Shown here piece after piece: positions 7,664 through 16,959 of a DNA stretch of 32,817 nt. The stretch spans positions 1 to 32,817 of the forward strand of contig CAIRWP010000028.1 in the NCBI GenBank assembly GCA_903882335.1, read 5' to 3'. The position numbers and the translations under genes are program-made. The DNA comes from an uncultured Opitutia bacterium (lineage in GTDB: Bacteria > Verrucomicrobiota > Verrucomicrobiia > Opitutales > UBA953). Position 1 is the stretch's first letter. Each line of letters starts with the position of its first letter. Below the pieces are notes generated by a model. It worked only from the letters and a program-made list of their open reading frames with translations, was not told where the DNA came from and did no database searches.

Positions 7664-10600
7664 TTAGTTGAGGTAGACGAATTCGTTGGAGCAGACCATG
7701 GCCTGGGCGAGCATCTCGATCGGGCTGACCGGACGCTTGTCGAGCTTGACGCCCTCGTTGACCAGGCCGGCGCCGGTGACCTTGGTCTTGGGGGCCTCGA
7801 CGGCGGCCACGAGCGGCGCGCTGGGGACAAGGGGCTTGTTCATGAGCTCGCGGGCCGTGGGCTTGGGGGCCTTGGCGACCGGGGCCGGCTTGGCCTTGGC
7901 GACGGGCTCGTCGATGAAGCCGGCGACCTTGCGGACGAAGTCGCGGGCGAACTTGAGCTCGGCGACGGTCGGCGACCGCTGGTACATGATCTTGTAGAGC
8001 TGGGCGATGCGCGCGTCCTCGGAGGAAGCACCGGTCACCTCGGGGCGGGCCGCGACGGCGCGGGCCACGACGATCGAGAGCTCGTTGTTCATGAAGAACA
8101 GCGCCTGCTGCGGCACGATGGTGGAGCCGCGCTTGGAGTTGGCCATGTCGGGGTCCGCGAAGTCGAACTGGGACTGGAGGTCGCTGAGGCGCTCGCGGTC
8201 GATGTAGCCGTAGATGCTGCGGCGGTAGCTGATCGGGTCCTCGGTGATGTTGACGGGGCGGCCGCCGAGCGTCGTGTCCATCTTGCCGGTGAGCATCAGC
8301 ATGGAGTCGCGGATGGATTCGAAGTCCAGGCGACGGAGGTTGGCGTGCCAGAGGTACTTGTTGGCGGCGTCGATCTTCAGGGGGTCGACGGCTCCCTTCT
8401 GGGTCATCAGCGCGTTGACCTGCGGGTTGGCGGACTGGCGGTAGGTCGCCGACATCAGGATGCGCTTGTGCAGCTTCTTCAGGGACCAGCCGTCGTCCAT
8501 GAAGCGCATGGACAGCCAGTCGAGCAGCTCGGGGTGCGTGGGCTTCTCCGCCATGTTGCCGAAGTCGTCGGGGGACGAGACGATGCCGGAGCCGAAGTGA
8601 TGGAGCCAGACGCGGTTGACGAGCACGCGGGGCGTCAGCGGGTTGGTGCGGTTGGCGATGGCCAGCGCCAGCTCCCGGCGGCCGCTGCCTTCGTAGAAGG
8701 GCTGGCGGTCGGGGCCGGCGAGGATCTCGAGGAACTGGCGCGGGGCGACGGCGCCCTTCTTGTTGCGGTCGCCGCGCAGGTAGACGTTGGTGTCGCGGGG
8801 CTTCTCGGCGTCGGCGACGGTCATCGCGGTGCCGGGGCCGCCCGGGTGCGTCAGGTCGAGGGCGTTGATGGCCTCGAACCGGAAGAAGCGCGTCGGGATG
8901 TTGCCGTTCTGGAAGGCCGGGGCGGACTGCCAGGACTCGCAGAAGGCGCGGGTGGAGACGAGCACCGTCATCTGGGTGGTCGTGGCGATCTCCTCGTAGT
9001 TGGGCGTCGGGAAGGGGTAGGCCGCCAGCTGGGCGAGCGCCTTGTCGTCCTGGTCGCCGCGCTTGCCGGGCGTGCCGCGCATCTGGAGGTGCGCCATGAT
9101 GCGGTCATGGTGCTTCACGAACAGCGCGTCGTAGGCGAAGGCGACGTCATCGAGGGACTTCGGCTTGAGGTTGCGCAGGGCCTCCGCGACGAGCGGGTTG
9201 ACCGCGAGTTTCTTGTCGGCCAGCGCGGCGGCGAGGATGGCGGGGGCCTTCTCGGCGAACTGGGCCTCGGGCACCGCGCGGAGGCGGGCCAGCGGACCGG
9301 TGACGGGCGAGTCGGAGCGGATCATCATCGCGCCGTCCACCTCGCGGTCGACGACGTACTTGTCCTTGTACTTCTGCTGCATGTCGTAGCCCTTCTCGCT
9401 ACGGACGCCGCCGGCGAGCGCGACCATGGCGCGGGCGCCGAAGCCCTTATGCAGGAGGGCAAGCTGGCCGCCGACGTACTTGTAGTAGCCGCGGACGTTC
9501 TCGTCCATGTACTGGCGAAGCTGCTTCTCGTAGTCGGCGCGGACGGCGGCGGGGGCGGTGCGGGCCCCGCGGATGACCGGGTCGACGAGCGGGTCGATGG
9601 TGGAGGCGAAGACGCCGTGCAGGGAGTAGTAGTCGGCGGCGGGGATCGGGTCGAACTTGTGGTCGTGGCAGCGGGCGCAGGAGACGGTCAGGCCGAGGAA
9701 GCCCTTGGTCGTCGTGTCGATGCGCTCGTCGATCGTGTCGTCGTTGTTGTCGAAGCGCTTGCCCACGGTGATGAAGCCGAGCGCGGCGAGGCGCGGGTCG
9801 TCCTTGGCCAGGTCGGGCAGGCGGTCGGCCGCGAGCTGCTCGATGATGAACTGGTCGTAAGGCTTGTCGGCGTTGAGCGAGTCGATGACGTAGTCGCGGT
9901 AGGTCCAGGCGTTGGCGGAGCGGTCGCCCTCGGCGCCGCCGCGACGCAGGCCCTTGGTGTCGGAGTAACGGGCGGTATCGAGCCAGTGGCGGGCCCAGCG
10001 CTCGCCGTAGCGCGGCGAGGCGAGCAAGCGGTCGATGGTGCGTTCGAGCACCAGCGAGGCGGAGCGGGCGGGCTGGCCGTTGCGGACCGCCAGAGCGTCG
10101 CGGATCACGGCGGCGTCGAAATCGCGGGAGAAGGCGTCGGACTCGGCGTTGGTGGGCGGCAGGCCGTGGAGGTCGTAGGTGAGGCGGCGCAGCAGCGCCT
10201 CGCCGTCGGCGGTGGGATTGGGCTTGAGGCCCACCGCGTCGAGCTTGGCCAGGATGAATGAGTCGATCTCGTTCTGGCACCAGGCGGGGGCGCTCAGCTT
10301 GGCCGGCACGGCCGGGTCCTGGACCGCCTTGAAGGCCCAGTGGTCGCGGGCCTTCTGCGAAAGTCCGGTGAGCTTATCGGCGCCGCCGGCCGGGGCCGGC
10401 GCGCCCATCAGGACCCACTTCTCCAAGGTCGCGATCTTCGCGTCGCTCAGCTTCGGACCCGACTTGCGGGGCGGCATCGAGAGCTCGGGATCCTCCTGGT
10501 GGACCGCGACGAGCAGCAGGGATTTCTTGAGGTTGCCGGGAACCACGGCGGGTCCTTGGTCGCCGCCGGCCAGCAGCGCCGCGCGCGAGTCCATGATCAG

Positions 10601-10852
10601 GCCACCCTTGGAGACGCCTTCGGCCGCGGAGTGGCACTTGTAGCAATGCTCGCTGAAGATCGGGCGGATGTTCTTCTCGAAGAACTCCAGTCCGGCGGGA
10701 TCCATCTTTTCCGGCGCCTTGGCCTCGGGCTTCGCCGCGGCGGGCTTGGCGGACATGGCCTCGGCCTCCATCTTCATCTCCTGGGCGCGCACGGCGACGA
10801 CGCCGAGCAGGAGAAGCGTGGCGAGTCGGAGACTGGACGGGAAAGTCGGCAT
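7664..10852 (-). CDS. PSCyt1 (planctomycete-type cytochrome c) - DUF1549 - DUF1553 protein (paralog 1)
   Basis: 1062 aa. FFEKNIRPIFSEHCYKCHS (CxxCH), RWARHWLDTARYSDT, KPYDQFIIEQLAADRLPD, LTVSCARCHDHKFDPI (second CxxCH), LVNRVWLHHFGSGIVSSPDDFGNM, NSKRGSTIVPQQALFFMNN, MLAQAMVCSNEFVYLN. Confidence 0.92.
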   Translation of the reverse strand: MPTFPSSLRLATLLLLGVVAVRAQEMKMEAEAMSAKPAAAKPEAKAPEKMDPAGLEFFEKNIRPIFSEHCYKCHSAAEGVSKGGLIMDSRAALLAGGDQGPAVVPGNLKKSLLLVAVHQEDPELSMPPRKSGPKLSDAKIATLEKWVLMGAPAPAGGADKLTGLSQKARDHWAFKAVQDPAVPAKLSAPAWCQNEIDSFILAKLDAVGLKPNPTADGEALLRRLTYDLHGLPPTNAESDAFSRDFDAAVIRDALAVRNGQPARSASLVLERTIDRLLASPRYGERWARHWLDTARYSDTKGLRRGGAEGDRSANAWTYRDYVIDSLNADKPYDQFIIEQLAADRLPDLAKDDPRLAALGFITVGKRFDNNDDTIDERIDTTTKGFLGLTVSCARCHDHKFDPIPAADYYSLHGVFASTIDPLVDPVIRGARTAPAAVRADYEKQLRQYMDENVRGYYKYVGGQLALLHKGFGARAMVALAGGVRSEKGYDMQQKYKDKYVVDREVDGAMMIRSDSPVTGPLARLRAVPEAQFAEKAPAILAAALADKKLAVNPLVAEALRNLKPKSLDDVAFAYDALFVKHHDRIMAHLQMRGTPGKRGDQDDKALAQLAAYPFPTPNYEEIATTTQMTVLVSTRAFCESWQSAPAFQNGNIPTRFFRFEAINALDLTHPGGPGTAMTVADAEKPRDTNVYLRGDRNKKGAVAPRQFLEILAGPDRQPFYEGSGRRELALAIANRTNPLTPRVLVNRVWLHHFGSGIVSSPDDFGNMAEKPTHPELLDWLSMRFMDDGWSLKKLHKRILMSATYRQSANPQVNALMTQKGAVDPLKIDAANKYLWHANLRRLDFESIRDSMLMLTGKMDTTLGGRPVNITEDPISYRRSIYGYIDRERLSDLQSQFDFADPDMANSKRGSTIVPQQALFFMNNELSIVVARAVAARPEVTGASSEDARIAQLYKIMYQRSPTVAELKFARDFVRKVAGFIDEPVAKAKPAPVAKAPKPTARELMNKPLVPSAPLVAAVEAPKTKVTGAGLVNEGVKLDKRPVSPIEMLAQAMVCSNEFVYLN

Positions 10853-10986
10853 GGGGTGGGTAGGTTTTAAGACACCGCTGGGGTAATTAAGTTACGGCGT
10901 TTCTGGGGGTTTCTGCGGGGCCTGAACTAGAGATAATTGTCTATTGTAAGCGGGGGGACTTCAAGCCGTAGATGAGGGGGACCCTA

Positions 10987-11013
10987 ATAAAAAAGGGGGC
11001 CTTAGCCCCCTTT
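10987..11013 (-). terminator. Rho-independent terminator of PSCyt1 paralog 2
   Basis: GGGGGC-CTTA-GCCCCC at 10995-11010. On the minus strand it is followed by TTTTTTATTAGGG, 25 nt after the stop at 11035. Confidence 0.85.
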
Positions 11014-11034
11014 CGCGAACGGCCTCGCCGCCGC

Positions 11035-14000
11035 TCAATTGACGTAGACGAACTCGTTCGAGAGCAGCAAGGTGTGCGCTAGCAACTCGATGGGAGTCAA
11101 GGGGTTGCGAGGGATGGTCTCGCCGACGTTCTGTAGGATACCCTCGGCCCCGCCGGTGCTCACGGACATCATCATGTCGTCCGGGGCCTCGACCTTCTTG
11201 GTGGCGGGGACGCCCTTCTTGGTCACGGACCCCTGGGAGGCGGCGACCGGGTTGGCGGGCTTGGCGTCCTTGCCGGACGTGCCCTTGGCGCTGGTCCGGC
11301 TCGAGCCGGAGGTCGCGGTCTTGGCGGTGCCGGTGGCCGGGGTGCCGCGGGCGGCGGCGAGGGCCATGGCCTTCTGCTTGTCGAGGAAATCGCGGGCGGC
11401 GCGGATCTCGTTGGAGGTCGCGCGGCGCTGGAAGATCGCCATGAACATCGCGTTGATGCGCGCGTCCTCGGAAAAGGCCTTCACGACGTCGGGGCGCGCG
11501 GCCACCGAGCGGGCGACTTCGACCGAGAGCGGGTTGTTCATGAAGAACAACGCCTGTTGCGGCACGATGGTCGAACCGCGCTTGGAGTTCGCCATGTCGG
11601 GGTCGGCGTAGTCGAACTGCGACAACGTGTCGTTGAGGCGGAGGCGGTCGACGTAGCCGTAGAGACTGCGGCGGTAGCTGTAGGGCTCATCGGTGATGTT
11701 GGCCGGCTGCCCGCCGACGGCGGGGCTCATCTTGCCCGTGAGGAGGATCATCGAGTCGCGGATCGACTCGAAGTCGAGCCGACGCAGGTTGCCGCGCCAC
11801 AGCAGACGGTTGGCGGCGTCGATCTTGAGCGGATCGACGGCCCCCTTGCGGGCCACCAGCGGGTTGAGGTTGGGGTTGGAATCCTGGCGGTAGGCCGAGC
11901 TGAGCATGACCTGGCGGTGCATGCGCTTGAGCGTCCAGCCGTTCTTGGTGAAGTCGTCGGCCAGCCAATCGAGCAGCTCCGGGTGCGAGGGCGGCACGGA
12001 CATGTTACCGAGGTCGTCGGGCGTCAGCACCAAGCCTTCGCCGAAATGCTTCAGCCAGAGGCGGTTCATCGCGACGCGCGGGGCGATGGGGTTGGTCTTG
12101 GCCACGATGGCCTTGGCCAGCTCGAGGCGACCGCTCCCGTCGTTGAAGGCAGGGCGGTCGCCCTGCGAGAGCGCCTCGAGGAAGCGACGCGGGACCGTGG
12201 GACCGCGCTTATTCTTGTCGCCGCGCAGGTAGACGTAGCTGTCGCGGGGGCTGGCGGCATCCTGAATCGCCATGGCCTCGCGCGGGGCGCCGGGGTGGGA
12301 GAGGCGCAGCTCGTTGACCTGGGCCCAGCGGAAATAGGCGCCAGGCTTGCGGTTATTCTGGCCGCCGAAGACCGGACGGTTCTGCCAGTCGGCACAGAAC
12401 TTACGGGTATCAAAGAGCGCGATGCACTCCTCGTTCTCGAGGATCTCCTCGACGTCGGGCAGCGGCCACGGGTAGGCCGCCATCTGCGCGATCGCCGGCG
12501 GCGTCTGCTTGCTCGAGCGGCCGGGCGTCGCGCAACGGTCGATGTGCGCAAGGATGGAGGCCTTGCTGTCGTTGTAGGCCTTCTGGTAGGCCAGGGCGAC
12601 GTCGTCGATGGTCTTGGGCTTGAGGCCGCGCAGGGCCGAGGCGATGAGCGGGTTGACCGGGTTCTTGGGGTCGTTCAAGGCGGCGGCGAGCACGCCGGCG
12701 GCGCGCTCCTCGAACACCGCGACGGGAATGGCCGCCACGCGGGCGAACGGTCCGGTGATGGGGGAGTCGGCCTGGATGCGCATCGGCTCGAAGTCCGGCA
12801 AGGGCGTCTCCAGCTTGTACTTCTCGTTCACGTCGCCCCACTCGATCGAACCGCGCTTGAGCGTGGCGGCGACCAGGCGACCGGCCATCTCGCGGTCGTA
12901 GCGGGCGCGCATGTCCTTAAAGTACTTGTAGTAGCCGGCGGCGCTCTCCGCCTGCAGCTGATCGAGGCGTTTCTGGAAGTCGACCTTCAGGGTCGCGCCC
13001 TGGGGACCCGCGGTGATACCCGGCCGCTGGAGCGGCTCGATCGTCGAGGCGAAGATGCCGTGGAGCGAGTAGTAGTCGGCGGCGGGGATCGGGTCGAACT
13101 TGTGGTCGTGGCAGCGCGCGCAGGAGACCGTCAGGCCGAGGAAGGCCTTTGTCGTGGTGTCGATGCGCTCGTCGATCGTGTCGTCGATGTTGTCGAAGCG
13201 CTTGCCGATGGTGATGAAGCCGAGGGCCGCGAGGCGGGAGTCGTCGGGCTTGATGTCCGGGAGCTTGTCGGCGGCGAGCTGCTCGATCACGAAGCGGTCG
13301 TAGGGCTTGTCCGTGTTGAGCGCGTCGATGACGTAATCGCGGTAAGTCCAGGCGAAGGCGTAGCGGTAGTCCTCGTAGAGGCTCTTGCCCTGGTCGACCG
13401 GCAGACCGCGCGTGTCGGAGTAGCGGGCCGTATCGAGCCAGTGGCGGCCCCAGCGCTCGCCGTAGTGCGGCGAAGCCAGGAGGAAGTCGACCTGCTTGGC
13501 GACGACGGCGTCGACGTTGCCGGCCGGGGTGCCGCGACGGACGGCGGCGGCGTCGGCCGCGGCCGCGGCGTCATGGGCGCGGGTGAAGGCGATGACCTGG
13601 TCGGCGGTGGGCGGCAGGCCGAGGAGGTCGTAGGACATGCGGCGCAGGAGGGCCTCCGGGTCGGCGGCCGGATTGGGCGCGAGGCCGGCGGCCTCGAGCT
13701 TGGCGAGGATGAAGGCGTCGATCGGGCCCTTGACCCAGGCCTTGTTCTTCACCTCCGGCGGCGTGACGGCCTTGAGCGGGAGGTAGGCCCAGTGCTGCTT
13801 GGCCTTCTCGGTCAGGCCGGTGAGTTTGTTGCCGTTGCCGGCCGGGGCGGGGGCGCCCATCTTGACCCACTTCTCGAGCGCGGCGATCTTGGCGTCGGCA
13901 ATCTTACCGCCCTTCTTCTTCGGCGGCATGGCGATCTCGGGGTCGCCGTAATGGACGGCCAACAACAGGAGCGACTTGGCGACGTTGCCAGGCACCACGG

Positions 14001-14229
14001 CCGGACCTTGGTCGCCGCCCTTGAGCATCCCGTCGCGCGAATCGAGGATCAGGCCACCTTTCGAGGCGCCCTTTTCGATCGAGTGGCACTCGTAGCAATG
14101 CTCGGCGAAGATCGGGCGGATAGTCTTCTCGAAGAACTCGAGGCCCTCCTTGGTCGGCTCATCGGCGGCGAGCAACAGCGGACCGGCGGTCAGCACGGCG
14201 AGCAAGGGAAGGAAACGGCGCGGGGTCAT
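11035..14229 (-). CDS. PSCyt1 - DUF1549 - DUF1553 protein (paralog 2)
   Basis: Start taken at MTPRRFLPLLAVLTAGPLLLAAD (the ORF extends to 14253). FFEKTIRPIFAEHCYECHS, RWGRHWLDTARYSDT, SCARCHDHKFDPIPAADYYSLHG, NSKRGSTIVPQQALFFMNN, LLAHTLLLSNEFVYVN. Confidence 0.92.
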   Translation of the reverse strand: MTPRRFLPLLAVLTAGPLLLAADEPTKEGLEFFEKTIRPIFAEHCYECHSIEKGASKGGLILDSRDGMLKGGDQGPAVVPGNVAKSLLLLAVHYGDPEIAMPPKKKGGKIADAKIAALEKWVKMGAPAPAGNGNKLTGLTEKAKQHWAYLPLKAVTPPEVKNKAWVKGPIDAFILAKLEAAGLAPNPAADPEALLRRMSYDLLGLPPTADQVIAFTRAHDAAAAADAAAVRRGTPAGNVDAVVAKQVDFLLASPHYGERWGRHWLDTARYSDTRGLPVDQGKSLYEDYRYAFAWTYRDYVIDALNTDKPYDRFVIEQLAADKLPDIKPDDSRLAALGFITIGKRFDNIDDTIDERIDTTTKAFLGLTVSCARCHDHKFDPIPAADYYSLHGIFASTIEPLQRPGITAGPQGATLKVDFQKRLDQLQAESAAGYYKYFKDMRARYDREMAGRLVAATLKRGSIEWGDVNEKYKLETPLPDFEPMRIQADSPITGPFARVAAIPVAVFEERAAGVLAAALNDPKNPVNPLIASALRGLKPKTIDDVALAYQKAYNDSKASILAHIDRCATPGRSSKQTPPAIAQMAAYPWPLPDVEEILENEECIALFDTRKFCADWQNRPVFGGQNNRKPGAYFRWAQVNELRLSHPGAPREAMAIQDAASPRDSYVYLRGDKNKRGPTVPRRFLEALSQGDRPAFNDGSGRLELAKAIVAKTNPIAPRVAMNRLWLKHFGEGLVLTPDDLGNMSVPPSHPELLDWLADDFTKNGWTLKRMHRQVMLSSAYRQDSNPNLNPLVARKGAVDPLKIDAANRLLWRGNLRRLDFESIRDSMILLTGKMSPAVGGQPANITDEPYSYRRSLYGYVDRLRLNDTLSQFDYADPDMANSKRGSTIVPQQALFFMNNPLSVEVARSVAARPDVVKAFSEDARINAMFMAIFQRRATSNEIRAARDFLDKQKAMALAAARGTPATGTAKTATSGSSRTSAKGTSGKDAKPANPVAASQGSVTKKGVPATKKVEAPDDMMMSVSTGGAEGILQNVGETIPRNPLTPIELLAHTLLLSNEFVYVN

Positions 14230-14274
14230 GGCGAGAGGATGAAGGGATGACAAGGGGGAGGTCCGAAGGTTGCA

Positions 14275-14337
14275 CCTAGGGATAAAATCTCAGGCTGAGA
14301 TTAGGGATTAGCCCTAGGGAATCAAGCGGGCTTAGGG
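14275..14337. promoter_or_regulatory. Cluster of inverted repeats and TAGGG repeats in the divergent PSCyt1-2 / glycerate kinase intergenic region
   Basis: AATCTCA-GGC-TGAGATT (14286-14302), TAGGG-ATTAG-CCCTA (14302-14316) and four TAGGG copies (14277, 14302, 14315, 14333). Confidence 0.5.
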
Positions 14338-14398
14338 GGCCTCCCGGTTAAATGCCCTTCCCCGCCCCCTCATTTCCGTGCATAAAGCCCCACCCCGG

Positions 14399-15511
14399 AT
14401 GCGCATCCTTCTCGCCAGCGACAAGTTCAAGGGCGCCCTTCCCTCCCCGGAGGTGGCGGCGGCCCTGCAGCACGCCCTCGCCGAAGTCTTCCCAGGGGCC
14501 GAGTTCGACACCTGTCCTATTGCTGACGGCGGCGAAGGGACCACGGAGGCGATGGTCGGGGCCCTGGGCGGCGTCTGGGCCGAGGCGGCCGTCACCGACG
14601 CCCAAGGCCGACCGCGGACCGCGCGCTTCGGCTGGGTTCCCGCCGAACGTCGGGCGATCCTGGAGATGAGCGCGGCCAGCGGCCTCGCCTTGGTCTCCGA
14701 CCGACCGCTCGACCCGACGTCCGCCAGCACGGCCGGCACCGGCGAACTCCTGCGGGCCGCCCACAAGCTCGGCGCGGAGCGCATCCTACTCGGCATCGGC
14801 GGCTCGGCGACCAACGACGGTGGCCTGGGGATGGCGCTCGCGCTCGGTCACCGCTTTGAACGCCGCGGCGCGCCCTTCGTCCCGACCTTGGCGACGCTGC
14901 CCGAGGCCGACCGACTGCGGCTCGCCCCACCCCTCTTCGCCGAGGTGCTCGTCGCCTGCGACGTGGACAACCCGTTGCTCGGGCCGCGCGGGGCAACGCG
15001 CGTCTACGGCCCGCAGAAGGGCGTGCGCGACTTCCCTTGGTTCGAGGCGCGACTCAGCCACCTCGCGGATCTGGCGGCGGCGGCGACCGGCACGGACCCG
15101 CGGGAGACGCCGGGCGCGGGCGCGGCGGGCGGGCTCGGCTTCGGCCTGCTGGCCTTCGCCGGCGGAAGACTCACGCCGGGCTTCGAGCTCGTGGCCGCGC
15201 AAGTCGGGCTCGCGGCGCGCGTGGCCCGGGCCGACCTCGTCATCACCGGGGAGGGCCGCCTGGATGAGCAAAGCCTGCAAGGCAAAGGGCCGGTCGGCGT
15301 AGCCCGCCTGGCCCGGGCGCAGGGCAAGCCCGTCGTCGGCGTGGCCGGCGCGGTGGCGGACTCCGCGGAGCTGCGGGCCCAGTTCGACCTGCTGCTCGCG
15401 ATCAAGCCGGCGGAGATGCCGCTCGCGGAGGCCATGCGCCGCACCGCCGAGCTCCTCGGCGCGACGGTGCGTGCGCACGCCGCGGAACTCCGCGCCCTGC
15501 CCCGCCCTTAG
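14399..15511 (+). CDS. Glycerate kinase (GlxK/GarK family)
   Basis: MRILLASDKFKGALPSPEVAAAL, PIADGGEGTTEAMV, ILEMSAASGLALV, TAGTGELLRAA, GIGGSATNDGGLGMALALG, LVACDVDNPLLGPRGATRVYGPQKG, DLVITGEGRLDEQSLQGKGPVGVARLA. Confidence 0.95.
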   Translation: MRILLASDKFKGALPSPEVAAALQHALAEVFPGAEFDTCPIADGGEGTTEAMVGALGGVWAEAAVTDAQGRPRTARFGWVPAERRAILEMSAASGLALVSDRPLDPTSASTAGTGELLRAAHKLGAERILLGIGGSATNDGGLGMALALGHRFERRGAPFVPTLATLPEADRLRLAPPLFAEVLVACDVDNPLLGPRGATRVYGPQKGVRDFPWFEARLSHLADLAAAATGTDPRETPGAGAAGGLGFGLLAFAGGRLTPGFELVAAQVGLAARVARADLVITGEGRLDEQSLQGKGPVGVARLARAQGKPVVGVAGAVADSAELRAQFDLLLAIKPAEMPLAEAMRRTAELLGATVRAHAAELRALPRP

Positions 15512-16956
15512 GCGAAGATCGGCGCGGCCTTCCCCTTGCCGTCGATGGTGGCGTAGAACGGGCGACCCTCGATGTCGTAGGCCTTGCGCGGGCTGATACC
15601 CATGGCCGTGAAGATCGTCGCATGGACGTCCTCGACCGCCAGCGGGTCCTTGATGGCCACGAGCGGCCGCTCGTCGGCGGTCGCGCCGAAGACATGCCCT
15701 TTCTTTACGCCGCCGCCGAACATCACAACGCTCGTGCCGCCGGTGAAGTGGCGGTGCAGGCCGTAATGATCGGGGTTCTCGATGGTGCCACCCTTATGGA
15801 AGGACTGGTCGCCGGCCTTGGAGCCGGGGCGTCCCTCGATCATCGCGTCGCGGCTGAACTCGCTGGCGATGACCACCAGCGTGCGGTCGAGCAGGCCGCG
15901 GGCCTCGAGGTCGCGGATCAGCTGCGCCACGGGCGCGTCGATCGTGCGGTGCATCTCGTCCACCATCTTGTGGCCCTTGCCGTGGGTGTCCCAGTTGAAG
16001 AAGGGCACGTACTCGGTGGTGACCTCGACGAAGCGGGCCCCGTTCTCGACCAGCCGGCGCGCGAGCTGGCAACCGCGCCCGAAGCGGGTCGTGCCGTAGG
16101 CCTGCTGGGCCTCCTTCGGCTCCAGCGAGAGGTCGAAGGCCGCGCGCTCCTTGGCGCTCAGGAGCCGGTAGGCGTTGTCCATCGAGCGCAGCATCGACTG
16201 CTGCTGGAAGTCGCTCATCCGGTCGCGGTCGGGGCTGGCGTCCACCAGGCGGCGGAACTCGCGGTCGCGGTTCACGAAGCGACCGGCGTCCATGCCCTTG
16301 GGCGGGCGCACCGCGGTGGCGGCGTCGTCGGGGAACGGCAGGTTCATCGGGCCGAACTCGCCGCCGAAGAAACCGGCGGTCGTGAAAGCCTTCAGTTCCT
16401 CGCTCTCGCCGACGCCCTCGAGGCGCTGGCCGATGTTGATGAAGGCGGGCATCACCGGGTTGCGGGGGCCGAGCACGCGGGCCATCCACGCGCCGAGGTG
16501 CGGGCAGGCGACGGTCTGCGGCGGCACGTAGCCGGTATGCCAGTGGAACTGGTGGCGCGAATGCAGGATGCTGCCGAGGTCGGGCTGGACGGCGGAGCGG
16601 ATGAGCGTCGCGCGGTCCATGACCGAGGCGATCTGCTCGAGACCCTGGCAGATGCGCAGCCCGTCGACCGCGGTGGGGATTGCCGGGAAGGTGCTCAGCA
16701 CGCGCTTGTACTCGAGGCCCTTCTCGTAAGGCGCGTAGCGCTTCGGGTCGAAGGTCTCGGGCGCGGCCATGCCGCCGGCCAGCCAGATCAGGATGCAGGC
16801 GTCGGCCTTGGCGACCGGCGCGGGTTCGTCGGCAGCGAGGAGCTTCGGCGCGCCGAGGCCGAGCGTGGCGACGCCGGCCGCGCCGAGGAGGCGGAGGAAC
16901 TCACGGCGACGCAGGGCGGGCGGGAGGTCCGGGTCGAGGGGAAGGTCGGGAATCAT
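15508..16956 (-). CDS. DUF1501 (sulfatase-like) protein with Tat signal
   Basis: RRREFLRLLGAAGVATLGLGAPKLLAADE, CILIWLAGGMAAPETFDPK, GARFVEVTTEYVPFFNWDTHGKGHKMVDEMHRTIDAPVAQLIRDLEARGLLDRTLVVIASEFSR. Stop codon overlaps that of the convergent glycerate kinase. Confidence 0.9.
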   Translation of the reverse strand: MIPDLPLDPDLPPALRRREFLRLLGAAGVATLGLGAPKLLAADEPAPVAKADACILIWLAGGMAAPETFDPKRYAPYEKGLEYKRVLSTFPAIPTAVDGLRICQGLEQIASVMDRATLIRSAVQPDLGSILHSRHQFHWHTGYVPPQTVACPHLGAWMARVLGPRNPVMPAFINIGQRLEGVGESEELKAFTTAGFFGGEFGPMNLPFPDDAATAVRPPKGMDAGRFVNRDREFRRLVDASPDRDRMSDFQQQSMLRSMDNAYRLLSAKERAAFDLSLEPKEAQQAYGTTRFGRGCQLARRLVENGARFVEVTTEYVPFFNWDTHGKGHKMVDEMHRTIDAPVAQLIRDLEARGLLDRTLVVIASEFSRDAMIEGRPGSKAGDQSFHKGGTIENPDHYGLHRHFTGGTSVVMFGGGVKKGHVFGATADERPLVAIKDPLAVEDVHATIFTAMGISPRKAYDIEGRPFYATIDGKGKAAPIFA

Positions 16957-16959
16957 GGT

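Noticed and set aside
5629-7671. 680-aa + strand ORF
   Set aside because: Antisense to the repeat protein and DUF1501; composition typical of a shadow ORF.
7529-10261. 910-aa + strand ORF
   Set aside because: Antisense to PSCyt1-1, which has strong motifs; a similar shadow ORF recurs opposite its paralog, as expected from homology of the sense strand.
11557-14250. 897-aa + strand ORF
   Set aside because: Antisense to PSCyt1-2; resemblance to the 910-aa ORF only mirrors paralogy of the sense genes.
15508-15511. Overlap of glycerate kinase and DUF1501-2 stop codons
   Set aside because: Simple convergent stop overlap (TTAG), common in compact genomes.
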